A DNA stretch of 64,000 bases, taken from positions 6,014,001 to 6,078,000 of the forward strand of contig OZ234493.1 in assembly GCA_965153455.1 (NCBI GenBank), in the 5' to 3' direction. Shown piece by piece: positions 12,001 to 25,140 of this stretch (positions within the stretch are counted from its first letter, which is position 1; every line of letters starts with the position of its first letter). Below the pieces are notes generated by a model, which did no database searches, was not told where the DNA came from, and saw only the letters and a list, made by a program, of their open reading frames with translations. Source of the stretch: Sphagnum compactum (taxonomy: Eukaryota; Bryophyta; Sphagnopsida; Sphagnales). The position numbers and the translations under genes are program-made.

Positions 12001-13689
12001 AAAGGTCAACAAGAAGACCCTTGACAAAGTTTGATTCAATGAAAAAGACACTACATATCAGCCCCCTAATCTAAACCTACTTATTAAAAGAATCCTATAA
12101 ACCTCCTCCCTCCTTATTGTCCCTTATGCAATGCACTTGTTAATACGAGGATAAGATAATATGTACCTTATAATGTCATAGACGAACCAATCTAAGACAT
12201 TCATAACTTGTCGAGGTCACCTTCACTTTAATGTAAGGTGGGATAAAACTTCATCCTAACCCACTTGGAAACTAGGTTTGCCCAAAAATTCTTCCTTTCC
12301 ACCTATTAACCTTTATCCTACTTGAACCCCCTTCTAACACCCAACAAAATAGTTTTTTGACCTAACAAAATAGATTAGGCTAATTTGTGCCCAAAACAAG
12401 GGCGAATATATTTTTTCCAACCTTCATGTCCTTTAGAATGGGTGGACCTATTTTTCACCCCCTTCGACCATGTTCTTTTTCAGAATGGGTGGACAACTTT
12501 TTGTTTCCCTTGCAATCACCTTCTCTTTTGAAATAAATTGACATTTTCCTACCTCCTTAACCTTGCCTTCTCTTAATATGGGTGGATATGCTTCCCTCTC
12601 TATCATCCACTCCAACGGTCTTCTTTAGGAGAGCTAAATAAAGCTTATTAGTTTAGGCATGTTTAAAGCAATTTCATTTCATTCTCATGTTATTTTAATT
12701 TTAACTATCTCTTCACCATTTCACAATCTTGAAAACCACAAGCATCCCCTATAGTGATATTAGAAAATTAGATATGTTCTACCCACCACCAATGTTTTTT
12801 TAAAGGCAAAAATCGCCAAATTTCTCCAAAAAAATGGGTTAGCCACATGTAACCTTAGATTTTAAAGGTGAAATTTGGCACTTTTCGCCTTAAAACATCA
12901 TGACCCTAAAATGTCACCTAAAAATCTACTCATTTATGAAACCTTTTGTTGATTCAAGATGGAACAACGTTGGCAAATTGCCAAACCACCTTTAGATAAA
13001 ACCTTAAATCACCTACCTAATTGTAAAGGCTGTTGGATTTTCGCCACTTTTTCCCCTTGCATCTTGGATGTTCACCAAACCCTCCCTCTCCCACACAAAA
13101 CCTTTCACCATTCTTCCTCCTTGTTTGTCTATGTCACCAATGGCCACTTTATGGACTTTGGAATGACGAGTCTAGAGTTTGGACCCTATAGTCTAGAAGT
13201 TTGGAGTTGGAAACCTAAAAGGCCTTGAGCTTGCAGGTCATTTGCAAATTACAAGTTACACTTTGGTTTTTAATTTTTTGGTGATCTTTTGGATGCTTCG
13301 GCTTGGAAGTTGGTAGCCTATTGCCTAATTTTATTCTTTCAAAATTTAGAGTTCATTGTTCCACCTTTCAAAATTGAATGTGGTACTGGAATTAATTTGT
13401 TGATTTTGAATCATATCATGTATGCGCATTGATTTCCTTTGGCTCATGAGCATTAAGCATGGTAATCTATTTCAAGTTTCAAAATTTATGTCCTAAAGTG
13501 ATCAAATTTGTGGGCGTGAAGTACATTGGATCATGGGTGAATTGAAATGCATTTGTTATTTGTGTTGGATGTTGTAACTTGTTAGTTATATTTTTCTAGG
13601 GTTTCTATTTGTTTTTGTGGTTCGTTGTGCACATTTGTGCTTATGTGAAACTTGTATTTAGTTGTTGTCTTTTTCTTTCAACTCTGCTT
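12001..13689. other. Intergenic DNA, no gene recognised
   Basis: There are several short open frames, the longest being 12959-13228 on the plus strand. None has a known motif, start context or splice partner that I can identify. It could hold more of the hAT relic that follows, but I cannot show it. Confidence 0.35.
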
Positions 13690-16260
13690 GAAGATGCCAC
13701 CTTTTAAATTGCCCTTAAACTTCAAATTCAAATATTTCTACAACTCTCACAACCCTAACAATGGCACCCTTCTTGCTGCATGTGATGTGGCTTCTAGTAT
13801 TAGGAGTTAACATTAATCTTTCTGTGAATTTGTTTCCTTAAAAGATAAGTAACATGTTATTGAAATTCTTTATTATATGTTTAAGTGCATCAAATTCTCC
13901 TACAACTGTTCTTAACATTGATTCTCTAGAGTTGCAAGAGGAATTGGATCAAAGTTCAATGTCACCACTAGAAGTTAATAGAACATAAACTTATGAATCA
14001 AAAAGGAAATTAGGTTTCATGGGCAACCAAGTTGGTTTGGGCCAGGAGTTGTAAGTGGGTTTGACAGTTGTGTGCATATAATGAAAGTGAAAAATTTGCT
14101 CAAAGGTTGAACATAAAGATAAATGACTGGCTCCCAAATGGGATTCACCCTAGAAACATACTAATAGAATGAAGGTTGATAAACCTATGAAAGGGGTGGA
14201 AAAAGGTGAGTGGTATACTAGTAAGGATTGTAAGCATAACATGCAATAATAAAGTTGTTTATGCTTCCAAAGGCACGGAATCTGTTTTGCAACAAATGAC
14301 TAATGGGCTGATTGGTGAGAAATGCAAAAAAATCATTTAATTTGCCACATTGTTCCACACATTAAAACATGGTAGGCCTATGCTTGAATATGGGCTCATA
14401 AGGATTTATTTGATTTTTTTAATCTTGAAGAGAACCCCAAAATGCATTAGATATACACATCAGGTTGGCCTATGGCTCAACACATGCATAACATTGTTTT
14501 GGAGGCCACAAAATTTGTTGTTGGAACAATTAATTACTTATCACTTACCTATGATGAAGTTAGTACCATCGACAACCATAACTAATTGTAAGTTCATGCA
14601 TATGTGGTTTGAATTGGTTGAAAATACCAATCCTCTTTTCCTTTGAATGTGGTGGTGGGATCAAGTGCTGATAATCAAATTCAAGTCCTGATGTAAGCAC
14701 TAATGTATGAAGGAGGTTTCACAAAAAATTGATTGGTAAGAGGCTCATGACCTTTGGTGCGAATAGGGTTTCTATTTCCCAAGGCACCATGTCAGGTGTT
14801 ACAAAACAAATTGCTGATGGTTGGGCTCCACATTCCATGGGGGTTGCATTGTATGGCTCATATAACCAACCTTGCGATTCAAACTTTGTCACATTTGTAA
14901 ATGGTGAGCATAATTGAAGGTTTGTTTCAAACCTTGTACAATTATTTTTCCAAAAGCCCTAAAAGGCATTTGGAATTTTCGAAACTAGTAGAGCTCATGG
15001 AAACAAAGGGGCCAAGATTTTGAAGAATGTGAAAACCCATTGGATATTTATGTTGTCCCTTGCTTGACACGTTATGACAAAATACAAAACATTGCTAATG
15101 AAGATGACCCTTGATGGTCCCACCAATGAAAAGGCAAAGGCGAATTTTGATCTTCTTTGTGGTGTACGTGTAGATTTTTTGGGGCTTGGTACCATTCACC
15201 CATTGTTGCAGTTTGTCCATAACCTGATCAAATTCAATCAATTGTGAGGTGTTTCATTTGTGATTTTGTGGCAACAACAAAAGTGTGCCAAGGGGAGATA
15301 TATAAATTAAACATGGACTTTAACATGAAGTTCAAGTCTAATGCATTTGAGGCTTATAATTTTTTGTTATATGCTAAACATGATTTAATAATCATGTGTT
15401 GGATGATGGATTTGAACGTTAGAGTGGAACATTTGGCATTTGATGCTAACCAACACCACATTTGGGCTACTCAGTTTAATATGTAGACTTATGAAGTCTT
15501 TTATGTGAAAAGGGAAATCTATGCTACAATTGTCACTCAAGTAGAGGTAGAATGTTCAGGTTAAACCCTAAACCCAAACCCACTTTGTATTTTATTTCCT
15601 GAGTTTTAATTTTGTCCACTTTCTTTTCAATTGAATTGAATTAACAAATTGGATTTGGGTCGTAGTGGATATCGAATGCCTTGTTAAAGAGTTGCAAGGA
15701 AGATTCATGGCATCATGGATAATTTAGGTGTGGTTTACCCAAAATATTGGTTGTAGTCTGATGCAGAAGAATGCTTCAACAAACATCTGGATGTGACTAA
15801 GGTTGCCTTTTGCCACCCCAAGAAATTGGATAATATTGATGTATGGGTCCTTGAAATGTAGTTAGTAACTTCCCTTGACATTCAACAATCTTTCTTCAAG
15901 CTGGCCATGAAATCAAATGCATGTGCTACCATGGTTAAGCCACTTGATGTTAATCCACTAACACATCTTTGGCAAACTCTTCCAACATCTAAAATGTTTA
16001 CTTGTTCTTTTTCAGAATATTTCAAGTTGGCTAAGATTGCCATGGTACAAGTCCTTGGTAGTGTGGAGGATGAACAATGCTTTAGCTCTTTGGCAATTTG
16101 CAAATCCAAAATTGTGCAATCAACTTACTACAAACTTGGGTTTAGTGGTTAAAACGTTCTCCCAAAAATTTTACACCTTGCGTAATTTTCCATATGCTAA
16201 AACATATGAACAATGGCATGCAAAACGTCCTCCATATGGTGTGAGAACTTAGGTTTAGAG
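13690..16260 (+). pseudogene. hAT-superfamily transposase relic
   Basis: Broken frames on the plus strand follow the order of a hAT transposase. Near 14.45 kb is TSGWPMAQHMHNIVLEATK, then SLTYDEVSTID. At 14.73-14.92 kb are GVTKQIADGWAPH and, one frame on, LHCMAHITNLAIQTLSHL. Then come FSKSPKRHLEFSKLVELMET and KNVKTHW near 15.0 kb. At 16.0-16.1 kb is AMVQVLGSVEDEQCFSSL followed by KSKIVQ, the conserved C-terminal dimerisation region. Stops and frameshifts occur throughout, so it cannot be active. I did not find terminal inverted repeats. Assignment rests on recalled family patterns; the orientation is clear. Confidence 0.75.
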
Positions 16261-17504
16261 CTCTTGAATGTCAACTTAACTCAACAATTCTTTATGCAAA
16301 AGTTGGTATTGTCCTTGGGTTTTACTAGCCTTGCAAGTTGCAATTGTTTGTTGATTTTTTGTGTAAGTGAAGTTGGTGAATCCCACATGGATACCACTTC
16401 TTATTTGCAACTCACCCCTATTTTCCCCCAAGTTTATGTTTTATTCTTATGTCTTAATGAGATGATCCTAATGTGGTTTTTATGTTGTGTTTAATTAACC
16501 TTGTTTTGTAGGCCACTTATGCTGCAACAAAAAGGTTCAATTCCCTTATAAGTGATTGTTTGTTTTTTGTTTCCAGTTTGTATAACTTATGTGTATGTGG
16601 TCAGCGAGTCACTAGTTTGTTGCAGTGAATTTGAGCAATGTGGTTTTGTTCAAGATTCAAAGTTGTATGTTTTTGAGTTCTCTTTACATGGTCCTTGTTT
16701 TTGTTGTTCATTTGGCTAATTGTTGAAGTTTGAACCTATGGAAATTGGAATTGGACTTTAAGCTCTTCATAGTTCACTAAAAGATTGCTTAAATTTCTCT
16801 TTTTTAGAATTGGCAAGAGCCAAAAATAGCCACCTTGGAAAACAATTAATCGCCTAATTGAACTCCATTCCCTTTAATCTTTCGTCAAAAGCTTACTTTT
16901 AAAAAAATCTTATAACCAGCTGGATTTTATCTTTGCTCATTTTCAATCCCAAATGGAGGTCTGTAAATGGCTATAGGGGCATACATATCTCCTTTGAATG
17001 TTTAGGGCTGACATGTGCTCTCTGAGAGCTTATGTGTTCACTCACTGACCCATCTACCCTTCATCAATGTCCATTTTAATTTTAATTCCAGTGATTGCAA
17101 TGTAAACTTTCAGCACCAAATTTTAGATGTAATTTATCATGCACAGTATTAATTGCAAACCCATATGTCACCACTCTCATCACATTTATGTCAAGTCTTA
17201 AATCTGCAAGAAAGATAAGTATCACATTGGGAACATGGAATTTTGAATCAAAAGATAATTGCAAGATTTATGCTATCAGATGATTATTCATACACCAAAG
17301 ACCCTTTTCCCACAACCATCCATGTGCAGAATAATCACCCTCAATTTTCTCAATAATTTGATGTCACATTGTTTTAACTGCATGATTGTAGGTCTATCAT
17401 ACCAGAATTTGCAGAGGCTGTTCAAAAAACAAAGAAGATACTGCACACCAAGCTAATGGACATATTGAAGCAAGGCAAATTAGCAGTAAGAAAATGTAGA
17501 CAAA
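16261..17504. other. Intergenic DNA between hAT relic and PAP13-like 3' end
   Basis: No coding exon is recognised. The right part probably contains the 3' UTR and downstream region of the minus-strand fibrillin gene ending at 17505. No poly(A) signal could be assigned with confidence. Confidence 0.4.
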
Positions 17505-20500
17505 CTAGCTGACATATTCAGGAACAATTGTGACCTCTGGTTCAATCACTGGAATGGCTGGTTGAAGTTTATATAGCACATCTGGAACACCGGATTCATC
17601 TCTTGCAACCTGTGCACCCGAATATGCATCCCTCTTTGCTTGTCAGTTATTAGTGAAGATTGTTCAGCATATCCGATCTTAAAGTTGCAATAGGAAAGAT
17701 TCGTGATAAAGGAGGGAAAGATGAGGCCTCACTACAAGCTTTGAACATGTGATGTAATAACTTAAATTTTAAAAAAATTGTACAGTGCAATTTCAAGGGA
17801 AACAGGGAATGAAACACAATGTGACCTGAAAGAGAAATGTTCGAAAGTCAACTGGAAATAGGAAGACAAAAGGCAGGAGAAAGAGAAACATACCAGGATC
17901 TCCTCATCCAAGTATGATATAAGGAGCAACCGCTCATAAGTACCCGCTGTTGTACCCATCCCCACAAATGGATAACTGACTGTCAGACTAGTCCTCACAA
18001 CATAGATATCAAAAGAGTGACATCCCCCAAACATGAGCCTCCCATGAACCACCTTGGTTGCCATGTACTTTTAATTGGAGACATCATGTCCAATTGACCT
18101 TAAAAGCAGCATCTTTAGAGACCAAATGCTACTACAACCCTGGATAAGAAATTGCATTGTTATTCAGGAGCTTTCCAACATAAAGTTCCCTGACAAATAG
18201 GAAACTCCCATGGACATCCTCATAGGATCTATCTATCCTGAAGCAAGCAGCACCCTCAAGGAACAAAAATTCAAGTTGTTCTCACAAAATGGACATGGCT
18301 GAAACAGAGTTAGATGGAAGAAACCCTTTACTATCTGGCGGAGTTGAACAGAAGGCAAGAACTTGATCTGGACCTTAAGATAGCTACAACAGAAAGAAGA
18401 GACTGGGGAGCAATAAAATGGGCCCATTGGAAGCTGAAACAAAAAAATTGTGACTCTTTAATGTTCAACCACAACTCATAAGGCAATGGACCACAACGAT
18501 TGATGGCTTCTGAAGCTGTGCATAGCCTCATGCAGAAAACCCCAAGTCTCTTGTTCTCATACACAATGACCTTGCCAAAAAGTACAAAAAGAGTTCCCAC
18601 ACACACTCTACTATATGCAGCAAATGAGATACTCAAACTTCTGAACAATGAATTGCCCTACTGAATTTGCTAACATTTGGTAAGAGCACAAGTGCATTGA
18701 TACATCTAGTCAAGTTTCAATACATTAGAAGTTGTGAGGAACCTTACTGAGAGGGACTTTAACACCACTGGCAAGGACTTCCTTTACAGGATTTGGAAGG
18801 CGCTCAACAGCTGCAACCAATTGGCCATATGCGCCCTTCAATTGAGATGGGATGTTACTCTCCAACACACTGGGAGATGCCAGAACTCCCTCCACATACT
18901 CCTCCTTTAATCTTGTTGGTCCTTCTGCTATAAGCTTTGTTGACAATGTGAGACTGGTTTCAACCTGTCAACTTTCAAGCATTAGTACACCCATAGAATG
19001 AAAGTCCTTGTAACCTGTACATTTTTGGTTTCCATTGTACAGACTTGCAGAAACAAGGGTCTGTGTTCACACATTTCTCTGTTTGCAAACTGATAAATAT
19101 GCAACTAGTGTTCATTGTCACTTGAGGGCAGCAACCTTGGAAGCTCAGAAACTATTTTTCTGGTAATAAGTGTCAAACATAATGCATAAAAGGAGGGACA
19201 ACACAAAATAAAAGAGAGCTTACTGTGTTAAAGAGTTTAAGGCTAGCAGTAGCCTTTGTGGTGCCATCTAGTATGATGATATTTATTGACTTGATGGTAG
19301 CCAACACTGAAGGAAACCTCCTGAAGAATGACATGATCCTCATTTTCTGTGATGCTGTCTTTATTGCAAAACCCACATTATTGACAGTAACCCCAAACAA
19401 TTTGCAACTTTCAGGAAGGTACATTCACAGCAGACATGATATACTCCCTGAACCAACAACCTGATTGATTAAAACGTGCAAGGGAAGTTGAGCTACCACT
19501 TCTTTTCAGCCCCATTTATTGCAGCTTTTTTCTTCATGAGATTACATCTTGACAGATCCTAAGATTATTCCAAAGAAGCCAAGAATGCCCTATTCATTTG
19601 TGAGACTAGAAAGACTTTTTCAGTTCTTCCTCAACCTGGAGGATGGTTGTGGAAGAAAATTTACCTGAGCAATGTTCGGGCAGCAATCACACCAGGACTG
19701 CGAGCTCCAGCCCATTTGAATTCCCACAGACCTTCCAATAATGGTGACCTGATCAAATCCCCAGATGTACAGTGAGGAGCAATTTTACCCATTCTGGTGC
19801 CCTAACAAACATTATCCATTTGTTGAGGTATTTGTACAAGGGATGCTTCCTGGACTCAGTGAAATCCAGATGTCTAGGGCATGCAAATCCAGTAAACAAC
19901 AAGAAGAAAAAAACTCAGCTCTATTGCCCTTGCTAAGAAGATGTGCTGTCCCTTCTTATGTAGCTAAAGTTTACCAATCTAAAGAGAGAGAGGGGAACGG
20001 GGTTCAGTACGTGGTTGGCCTGGGGGTAGGGTTCAACCGCTCCAAGACGAGTAGTTTCTCACCCACAGTGATGCGCCCTACTTTGTCTTCGTTCCCAGAC
20101 ACTAGTGCATCCACGCCTCCAGCATCTGCAATCTGCAGAGATGATGACAAACCAGTTCCACCAGTTTACAAACCTTCTCGAAATCAATTCAAGTCCCATT
20201 GTGCTCTGAGGTTTGGTCGTGACTGGCTCGTTTGCTTTACAAGAAAGCGCAGCAGGTTCTCTCAGAGGAGAGAGATTAACGACACGAAATTCTTTTAGAA
20301 ACGTCCAAGGCGGCTACAATATCTAGAGGTCAGAAAAAAGACGACGAATATCTTCGTACAACGTCAAAAGACACATCCCTGAATGCGGAAGAAAAACAAC
20401 TCTAAAGCACAAAAGGCGCTGTGACAAGTTTTAACCTAGACGAAGACAGAGACAAATCTCAAGCCACAAGATAGTACCAAAGCCCCAAGAGAAGAAAGTG

Positions 20501-20923
20501 CCACCAATTTGTATCAATTGCAACAGAAAAACGATTCACAGGAGAAAAACAGACAGAAAGTAGTACCGCAAGTAAGAGAGCTTCCTTTGCTGCATCCCTC
20601 TCGAGCTCCTTAGCAGACAACGGCGTTTGATTCCCAGAGGAAGCAACTACCCCTCTCCAAAGCTGCCGCTTCCCTTCTTGCATCCATCGGCTACCCGGCC
20701 GCTGTAAAAACACAAGAACATCACCTCCTCCTCCTCCTCCTGCTCCTCCCACGAAACTGGAACACAAAAAAGGAGCGGAATTATGTCTCCTCCTCATCAT
20801 CCTCAGGGTACACAGACGGGGAGCAGGAGTGGAGCGCCATTGCACAGGAGGAGGAGTTTGAGCGATGCCGAAACAAGGCGAACAAGACACAAACAACAAA
20901 CCCCCCTCGCATGCTTGCGCCAT
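17505..20923 (-). CDS. Plastid-lipid-associated protein (fibrillin), PAP13 type
   Basis: Seven exons on the minus strand: 20923-20567, 20132-20011, 19748-19665, 19320-19224, 18964-18748, 17946-17894, 17609-17505. All junctions are GT-AG and keep frame, giving 344 residues. The start is the first in-frame ATG; upstream frame extensions lack ATG. Residues 1 to about 95 look like a plastid transit peptide with an unusual run of glycines. The mature part contains LERDAAKEALLLA, IADAGGVDALV, LVLERLNPTPRPT, LLEGLWEFKWAGARSPGV, FPSVLATIKSINI, KLIAEGPTRLKEEYVEG, TYERLLLISYLDEEIL and VARDESGVPDVL. These are the blocks, in order, of the plant PAP/fibrillin protein PAP13. Members sit in plastids and are thought to bind lipids or plastoglobules; the biochemical role of this subgroup is not settled. 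The first two introns start GTACT, an unusual donor. Confidence 0.9.
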
Positions 20924-21034
20924 CGCCGTCGCAAAACTCTTCACACCAAAAGCACCAAGCGCACCGAGTTCATTCAATTTGCACCATTACCATTCCATAG
21001 AGTGCAAGCGGAGTGTCAGTGCATATGGTGTTAT

Positions 21035-21060
21035 TTTTTCCTTTCTTTCTTTCTTTCTTT
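21035..21060. repeat. CTTT microsatellite in the PAP13-like upstream region
   Basis: A short run of CTTT repeats (plus-strand reading) about 115-135 bp upstream of the minus-strand start codon. On the coding strand it is an AAAG-rich block, probably in the promoter or 5' leader. Confidence 0.6.
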
Positions 21061-21149
21061 TGGAGTTGTGTTTGGAGGTCTTTTTCAGACACTTTTTATT
21101 TTGTTTTGGAACACAACTAGAGTTATCCGTAAAGTCTCGTGATTAGGGG

Positions 21150-21849
21150 GTGAGAATGGCCAGTTTCATGATTAGGGGTTGAGAAGGCCAGTTTCAGCAA
21201 ATTAGGGCCTCAAATGTGTAACTGGGAATGAAAATTTTCACAAAACAAAATAACTAGGACCCAAACTAGTTTTTCCACCAATTTTGGTGATAAACTGAGT
21301 TTCATCCTGTTTTTCCTTTTTCCTGAGCGCCTCCACTCTGCCACGTATGATGCTCTTGACCTTTACAACCACTACAATCACTCGCAAACCTTGTGCATTA
21401 AATGCTGAGTTTCAGCATTTCATACTGAGATTTGAAGTATGTTTTTTCATTAGTACCAGGGAATATGACAGCATTGGTGTGGTAAATAGCCTATTGTTTT
21501 TTGAAATTCTGTGGTTGGTAATGGTCTATGGGGGAGGCCATTACCAAAATAAGGGGCAAACGCAAGGCGAAGCCTTTCAGTGCCTTCATTATTCTAGTGC
21601 CTAGTTCTTTAACTTCACTTTAAGGCTTTAGGATTAAGATTTTTGAATATTTTTTCAAAATTTTTACAGGCCACAAACTAATCAACAATGTTCATAACAA
21701 AGCTCTAATATTTAAACAAAAATATATCATCACGTTTCAAAGAGTATACAAGATAGACAAACATTAAATTAGATCTTTTTCAATTCGTTTCATTCAAATG
21801 GGCTTGCAAATTCATTTAATTCCTCCTTTAAATTTAATTTAGAGTCCAA
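21150..21849. other. Intergenic DNA upstream of the PAP13-like gene
   Basis: No gene is seen. It includes two imperfect copies of a short direct repeat near 21140-21200 (GTGATTAGGGG and ATGATTAGGGG, each followed by TGAGAA and GGCCAGTTTCA). Confidence 0.4.
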
Positions 21850-23450
21850 TTTATTAGGAGCCTTGCAACCCACCCTTGGATCATTCGATCAATTTTTTTA
21901 TTCACAAAAAGTAATTTATCAAGGTTATCTTATTGCAAGGAGCATCTCTTCAAATTGATGAAAATTCTAGCAAGAGAATAACATCTTTGAGAACATATAA
22001 TCCTAATATTTGTCTAACTAAAAAGTCAACAATAGGGAACATGATTTTATGTTTCTTTCACCGTTCCAATAACCATTTGATATTTTTTGTATCCACCCGA
22101 TACTTATGAAATATCAACAGATTTTGATTAACTAGTTCCTTTGTAAGTTCACTAGTGTTGGCCACCATTTCGAAAATGTCCAATTTGCTATCTTCATCAA
22201 ATTTGTGAACAAAGAAACTTTCAACCTCAAAGAATGGATGCAAATGACAATAAGATTTCAAGAGCATTAAAAACAAAGATTTCACAATATGTTCCAACTA
22301 TGGCCACCCCATGTTCACGACCAATAAATGAAGACATCAATCTCAAACTATTGAATCTAATATCTAACATCAATGCTAACACATTTTGGGTTCTTCTTTC
22401 ATCACATGTTGTCTAGAAAGAAAGGAAAGAATCAACAACACTAATGACTTCCTTCTTAATGTTCTTTGCAAAAGTTCTCAAGACAATATATTCAAGCCAT
22501 AATCATCATCATCAACCAAAGCATCCAACATAGGGCGATGGTTGAATTTTCCCTTTAGCTCATAGATATGGTTGCATTCAAAGCATCATTCAGCAACTAT
22601 TGACACCTAATTAGTTTAAGATGCAAGTAATGCCAACAAGAAACAAAATGTCTATTATAGTTTGTGATAGTGAATGGATGAGGAACACATCTAATGACCT
22701 TAGGACTAGTCTACTTGTTATAACAAAGGGCAATGGTTTTTATGAATTGAAAGGCTTTTTGAAACATGATTACTTTGCTTACAAACCTACACAATTCACA
22801 TTCCCAATCAAAAAACAACATCTTGAAGTAAAAACAATAAAAGGAAAAAGAAACCAGAACGAATAACTTACATTTTACCTTGTTTTGATTAACATGTTCA
22901 AATTTTTTAACTTGAGGCTTGCAGTAATGCAAACCATCATCGTCTTGAATTCCTTTCCTTGACTTTTTAAGCCACATTATATATTTTTGCAAATTTGTTT
23001 GCATATATTTAATGGAAACATATTTCAAGCATTTTTTCTTCAACAATTGCATATGGGCAACCTTTAAAGAAGACGTGTCCAAAACAAATCCCATGAAAAC
23101 TTTCCATCACACCCAAAGCCTCACAACTTATTATTAACTTCAAAGCAGTTGTCATGTATTCACTTTCATTTTTAACATAAACAACAATATTTTTGGTCAA
23201 ACCATATTGCTTTAAAAGGTCTTGCAAACTTCTTGCCAATGTTTGCCTTGATGTTTTAAATGCTTCAAATAAACTAATTATAATGTGTTTTGGCATTCAA
23301 TCTTTTCCCAATAAATTTACAACTAGTGCAAAACATCATGTGCTCTTTGGACATTCACAAATCAAAGTTTGCATTATTAGAAACACATTCTTCCCAAATT
23401 GATAAGATATGTTTATTTCGTCTTCTCAACCAAGTTTAATAACACTTTCT
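21850..23450 (-). pseudogene. hAT-like transposase relic, minus strand
   Basis: The minus-strand frame 23296-23009 contains SLQDLLKQYGLTKNIVVYVK, then TTALKLIISCEALGVMESF and GICFGHVFFKGCPYA. This pattern is common in plant hAT transposases before the dimerisation domain. Downstream on the same strand are SKVIMFQKAFQFIKTI (frame 23094-22711) and a terminal block, MFPIVDFLVRQILG, with NLDKLLFVNKK-like sequence two frames later (about 22040-21870). This block matches the C-terminal dimerisation segment. Stops and shifts separate all blocks, so it is non-functional. It belongs to a different hAT lineage from the relic at 13.7-16.3 kb. Confidence 0.65.
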
Positions 23451-24409
23451 AACCAAAGGGTTTTTTAGAAGGGACAATAACATGAAGGCATAACTACATT
23501 ACCAAATGTTTCAGCCAAATATTATCAACAAATTAATAAATGGGAAAATGGTTTTTGACAATGAATAAACCCAAATTATCCATTCATAAAAATGCATGCA
23601 CATTATTCTTTTAAAAAGGAGGCCCCAAAATGTTTTTAAATTGCACTTGCATTCATTGTAAGCCTTTTCTTTGCAAGTAGTATTTCCAATGACTTTTTAG
23701 GTTGATGTTCATTTTTTCTTCAATTTTTTTGGCAATTTATCCATGGCTTGCATCCACATGTCTTTTTAATGTAGTTATTCCATTATTTTTGATATATAAA
23801 ACAATACCTTTTTTCAACCTTGTTCTTTGTTCCAAAATTGCATGACCTATTGGTTTATTATAACATATAATATAATGCATGACTTACAACACTTTAACAT
23901 CAATTGGCGATTCATCATTGACACAAAAAATGCCCAAGTTAAATTTTTTTTGCCATGGGTCTCCAATTTAACCTTTGTTCATGCAATTTTTTCATTATTA
24001 ATTGCATTATATCATCATTTTTTGGTTGAAAACTTGAAATTTCTTTAGACCTCCCACTTTCAATTCTTCTTTCCATTCTTAATTCATTTTCTTTCATGAA
24101 CACATCACATCCCTCATTTTAAAATCTTGCCCTCATAAGCCAAAATTAACAAAACAAAACAATTATATTGTTTTTAGCTTTGCAGAATGTGAAAGAAAAC
24201 ACATGCACTCATAAATTATTCACAAATATGACCCACTTTTCATTGAAGACATGATGCAAGCAAAGTGCCCAAGGTTGATGGAGACATGCAAACAAAAAAT
24301 TGACACAAAATGTCCTTTAACAATATAAGGCAAAAGTTTAAGGTCCAACTATTACTTTGATGCCATCCAGGGTTAAACTATCAAAACGCACATGAGCCCA
24401 TCTTCTTCC

Positions 24410-25140
24410 ATTGATCAAAATCCTATGAAAAAAGTTCCTTATGCTAGTGTTGTAGGGCACCTAACTTATTTCACAACAACAACATGACCAAATTTGTCAT
24501 ATTCAATGGGTCATTGTGTTCAATTTATGTCCAACCTTGATTCAAGTCATTGGAGTGTTGTAAAGAAAATCTTTCATTACTTACAATTTACTCGAGCCAT
24601 AAGGTTGACTTACTCTTCTTACAATTTATGGTTGCAAGGTTATATTAAGGCAGATAAGGTTAGTGATGTTGATACACAAAAATCCACATGTGGTTATATT
24701 TTCCTATTCAAAGATGGGGCAATCTCTTGGCAATGTTGCAAGCAAATGACCATGATTTTTGTCTTCAATAGAAAACAAATACATTACAATAGTCTTTACT
24801 ACTAATGAGGCCATTTAGCTAAAATCCTTCAAGATTTGGTTCAAGATTCCTACTACTATACCTAAACATATTACATTAAATTGTGATGATCAATCTTGCA
24901 TTTCATTAACTAAAACCCCTTGTTTTCATCATCACACAAAGCAAATTGAACTCCAATACCATTTTTTACACAATAAAGGGAAAAAAAAAAGTCACCATAA
25001 AACATTTCCCCACCAATGATATGTGGGTTAATTTACTTATTGAAGCCTTTCCTCAACCTAGACATATGAAATGTTGCACAATTATTGGACTTACAAAAAA
25101 ATTATCATTAATCCCCATGTAGTTATAGCTAAATGAGGAA
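24410..25140 (+). pseudogene. Ty1/copia retrotransposon relic (RNase H end of pol)
   Basis: Frames on the plus strand give VPYASVVG (about 24435), SNLDSSHWSVVKKIFHYL, LQGYIKADKVSDVDTQKST and CGYIFLFKDGAISWQ. A frame after stops then gives LNCDDQSCISLTKTPCFHHH and TKQIELQYHFLH, and finally LLIEAFPQPRHMKCCTIIGL. This is the recognised order at the end of copia polyproteins (integration of RNase H with the TGY and YDNQSA-type motifs, then L.KPLP). It lacks reverse transcriptase and integrase in this window and is full of stops. No LTR could be paired with it. Confidence 0.75.

Noticed and set aside
19765-20298. 177-codon plus-strand open frame
   Set aside because: It lies antisense over exon 2 and introns of the PAP13-like gene and has no protein family pattern. 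The minus-strand exons are supported by homology and splice sites.
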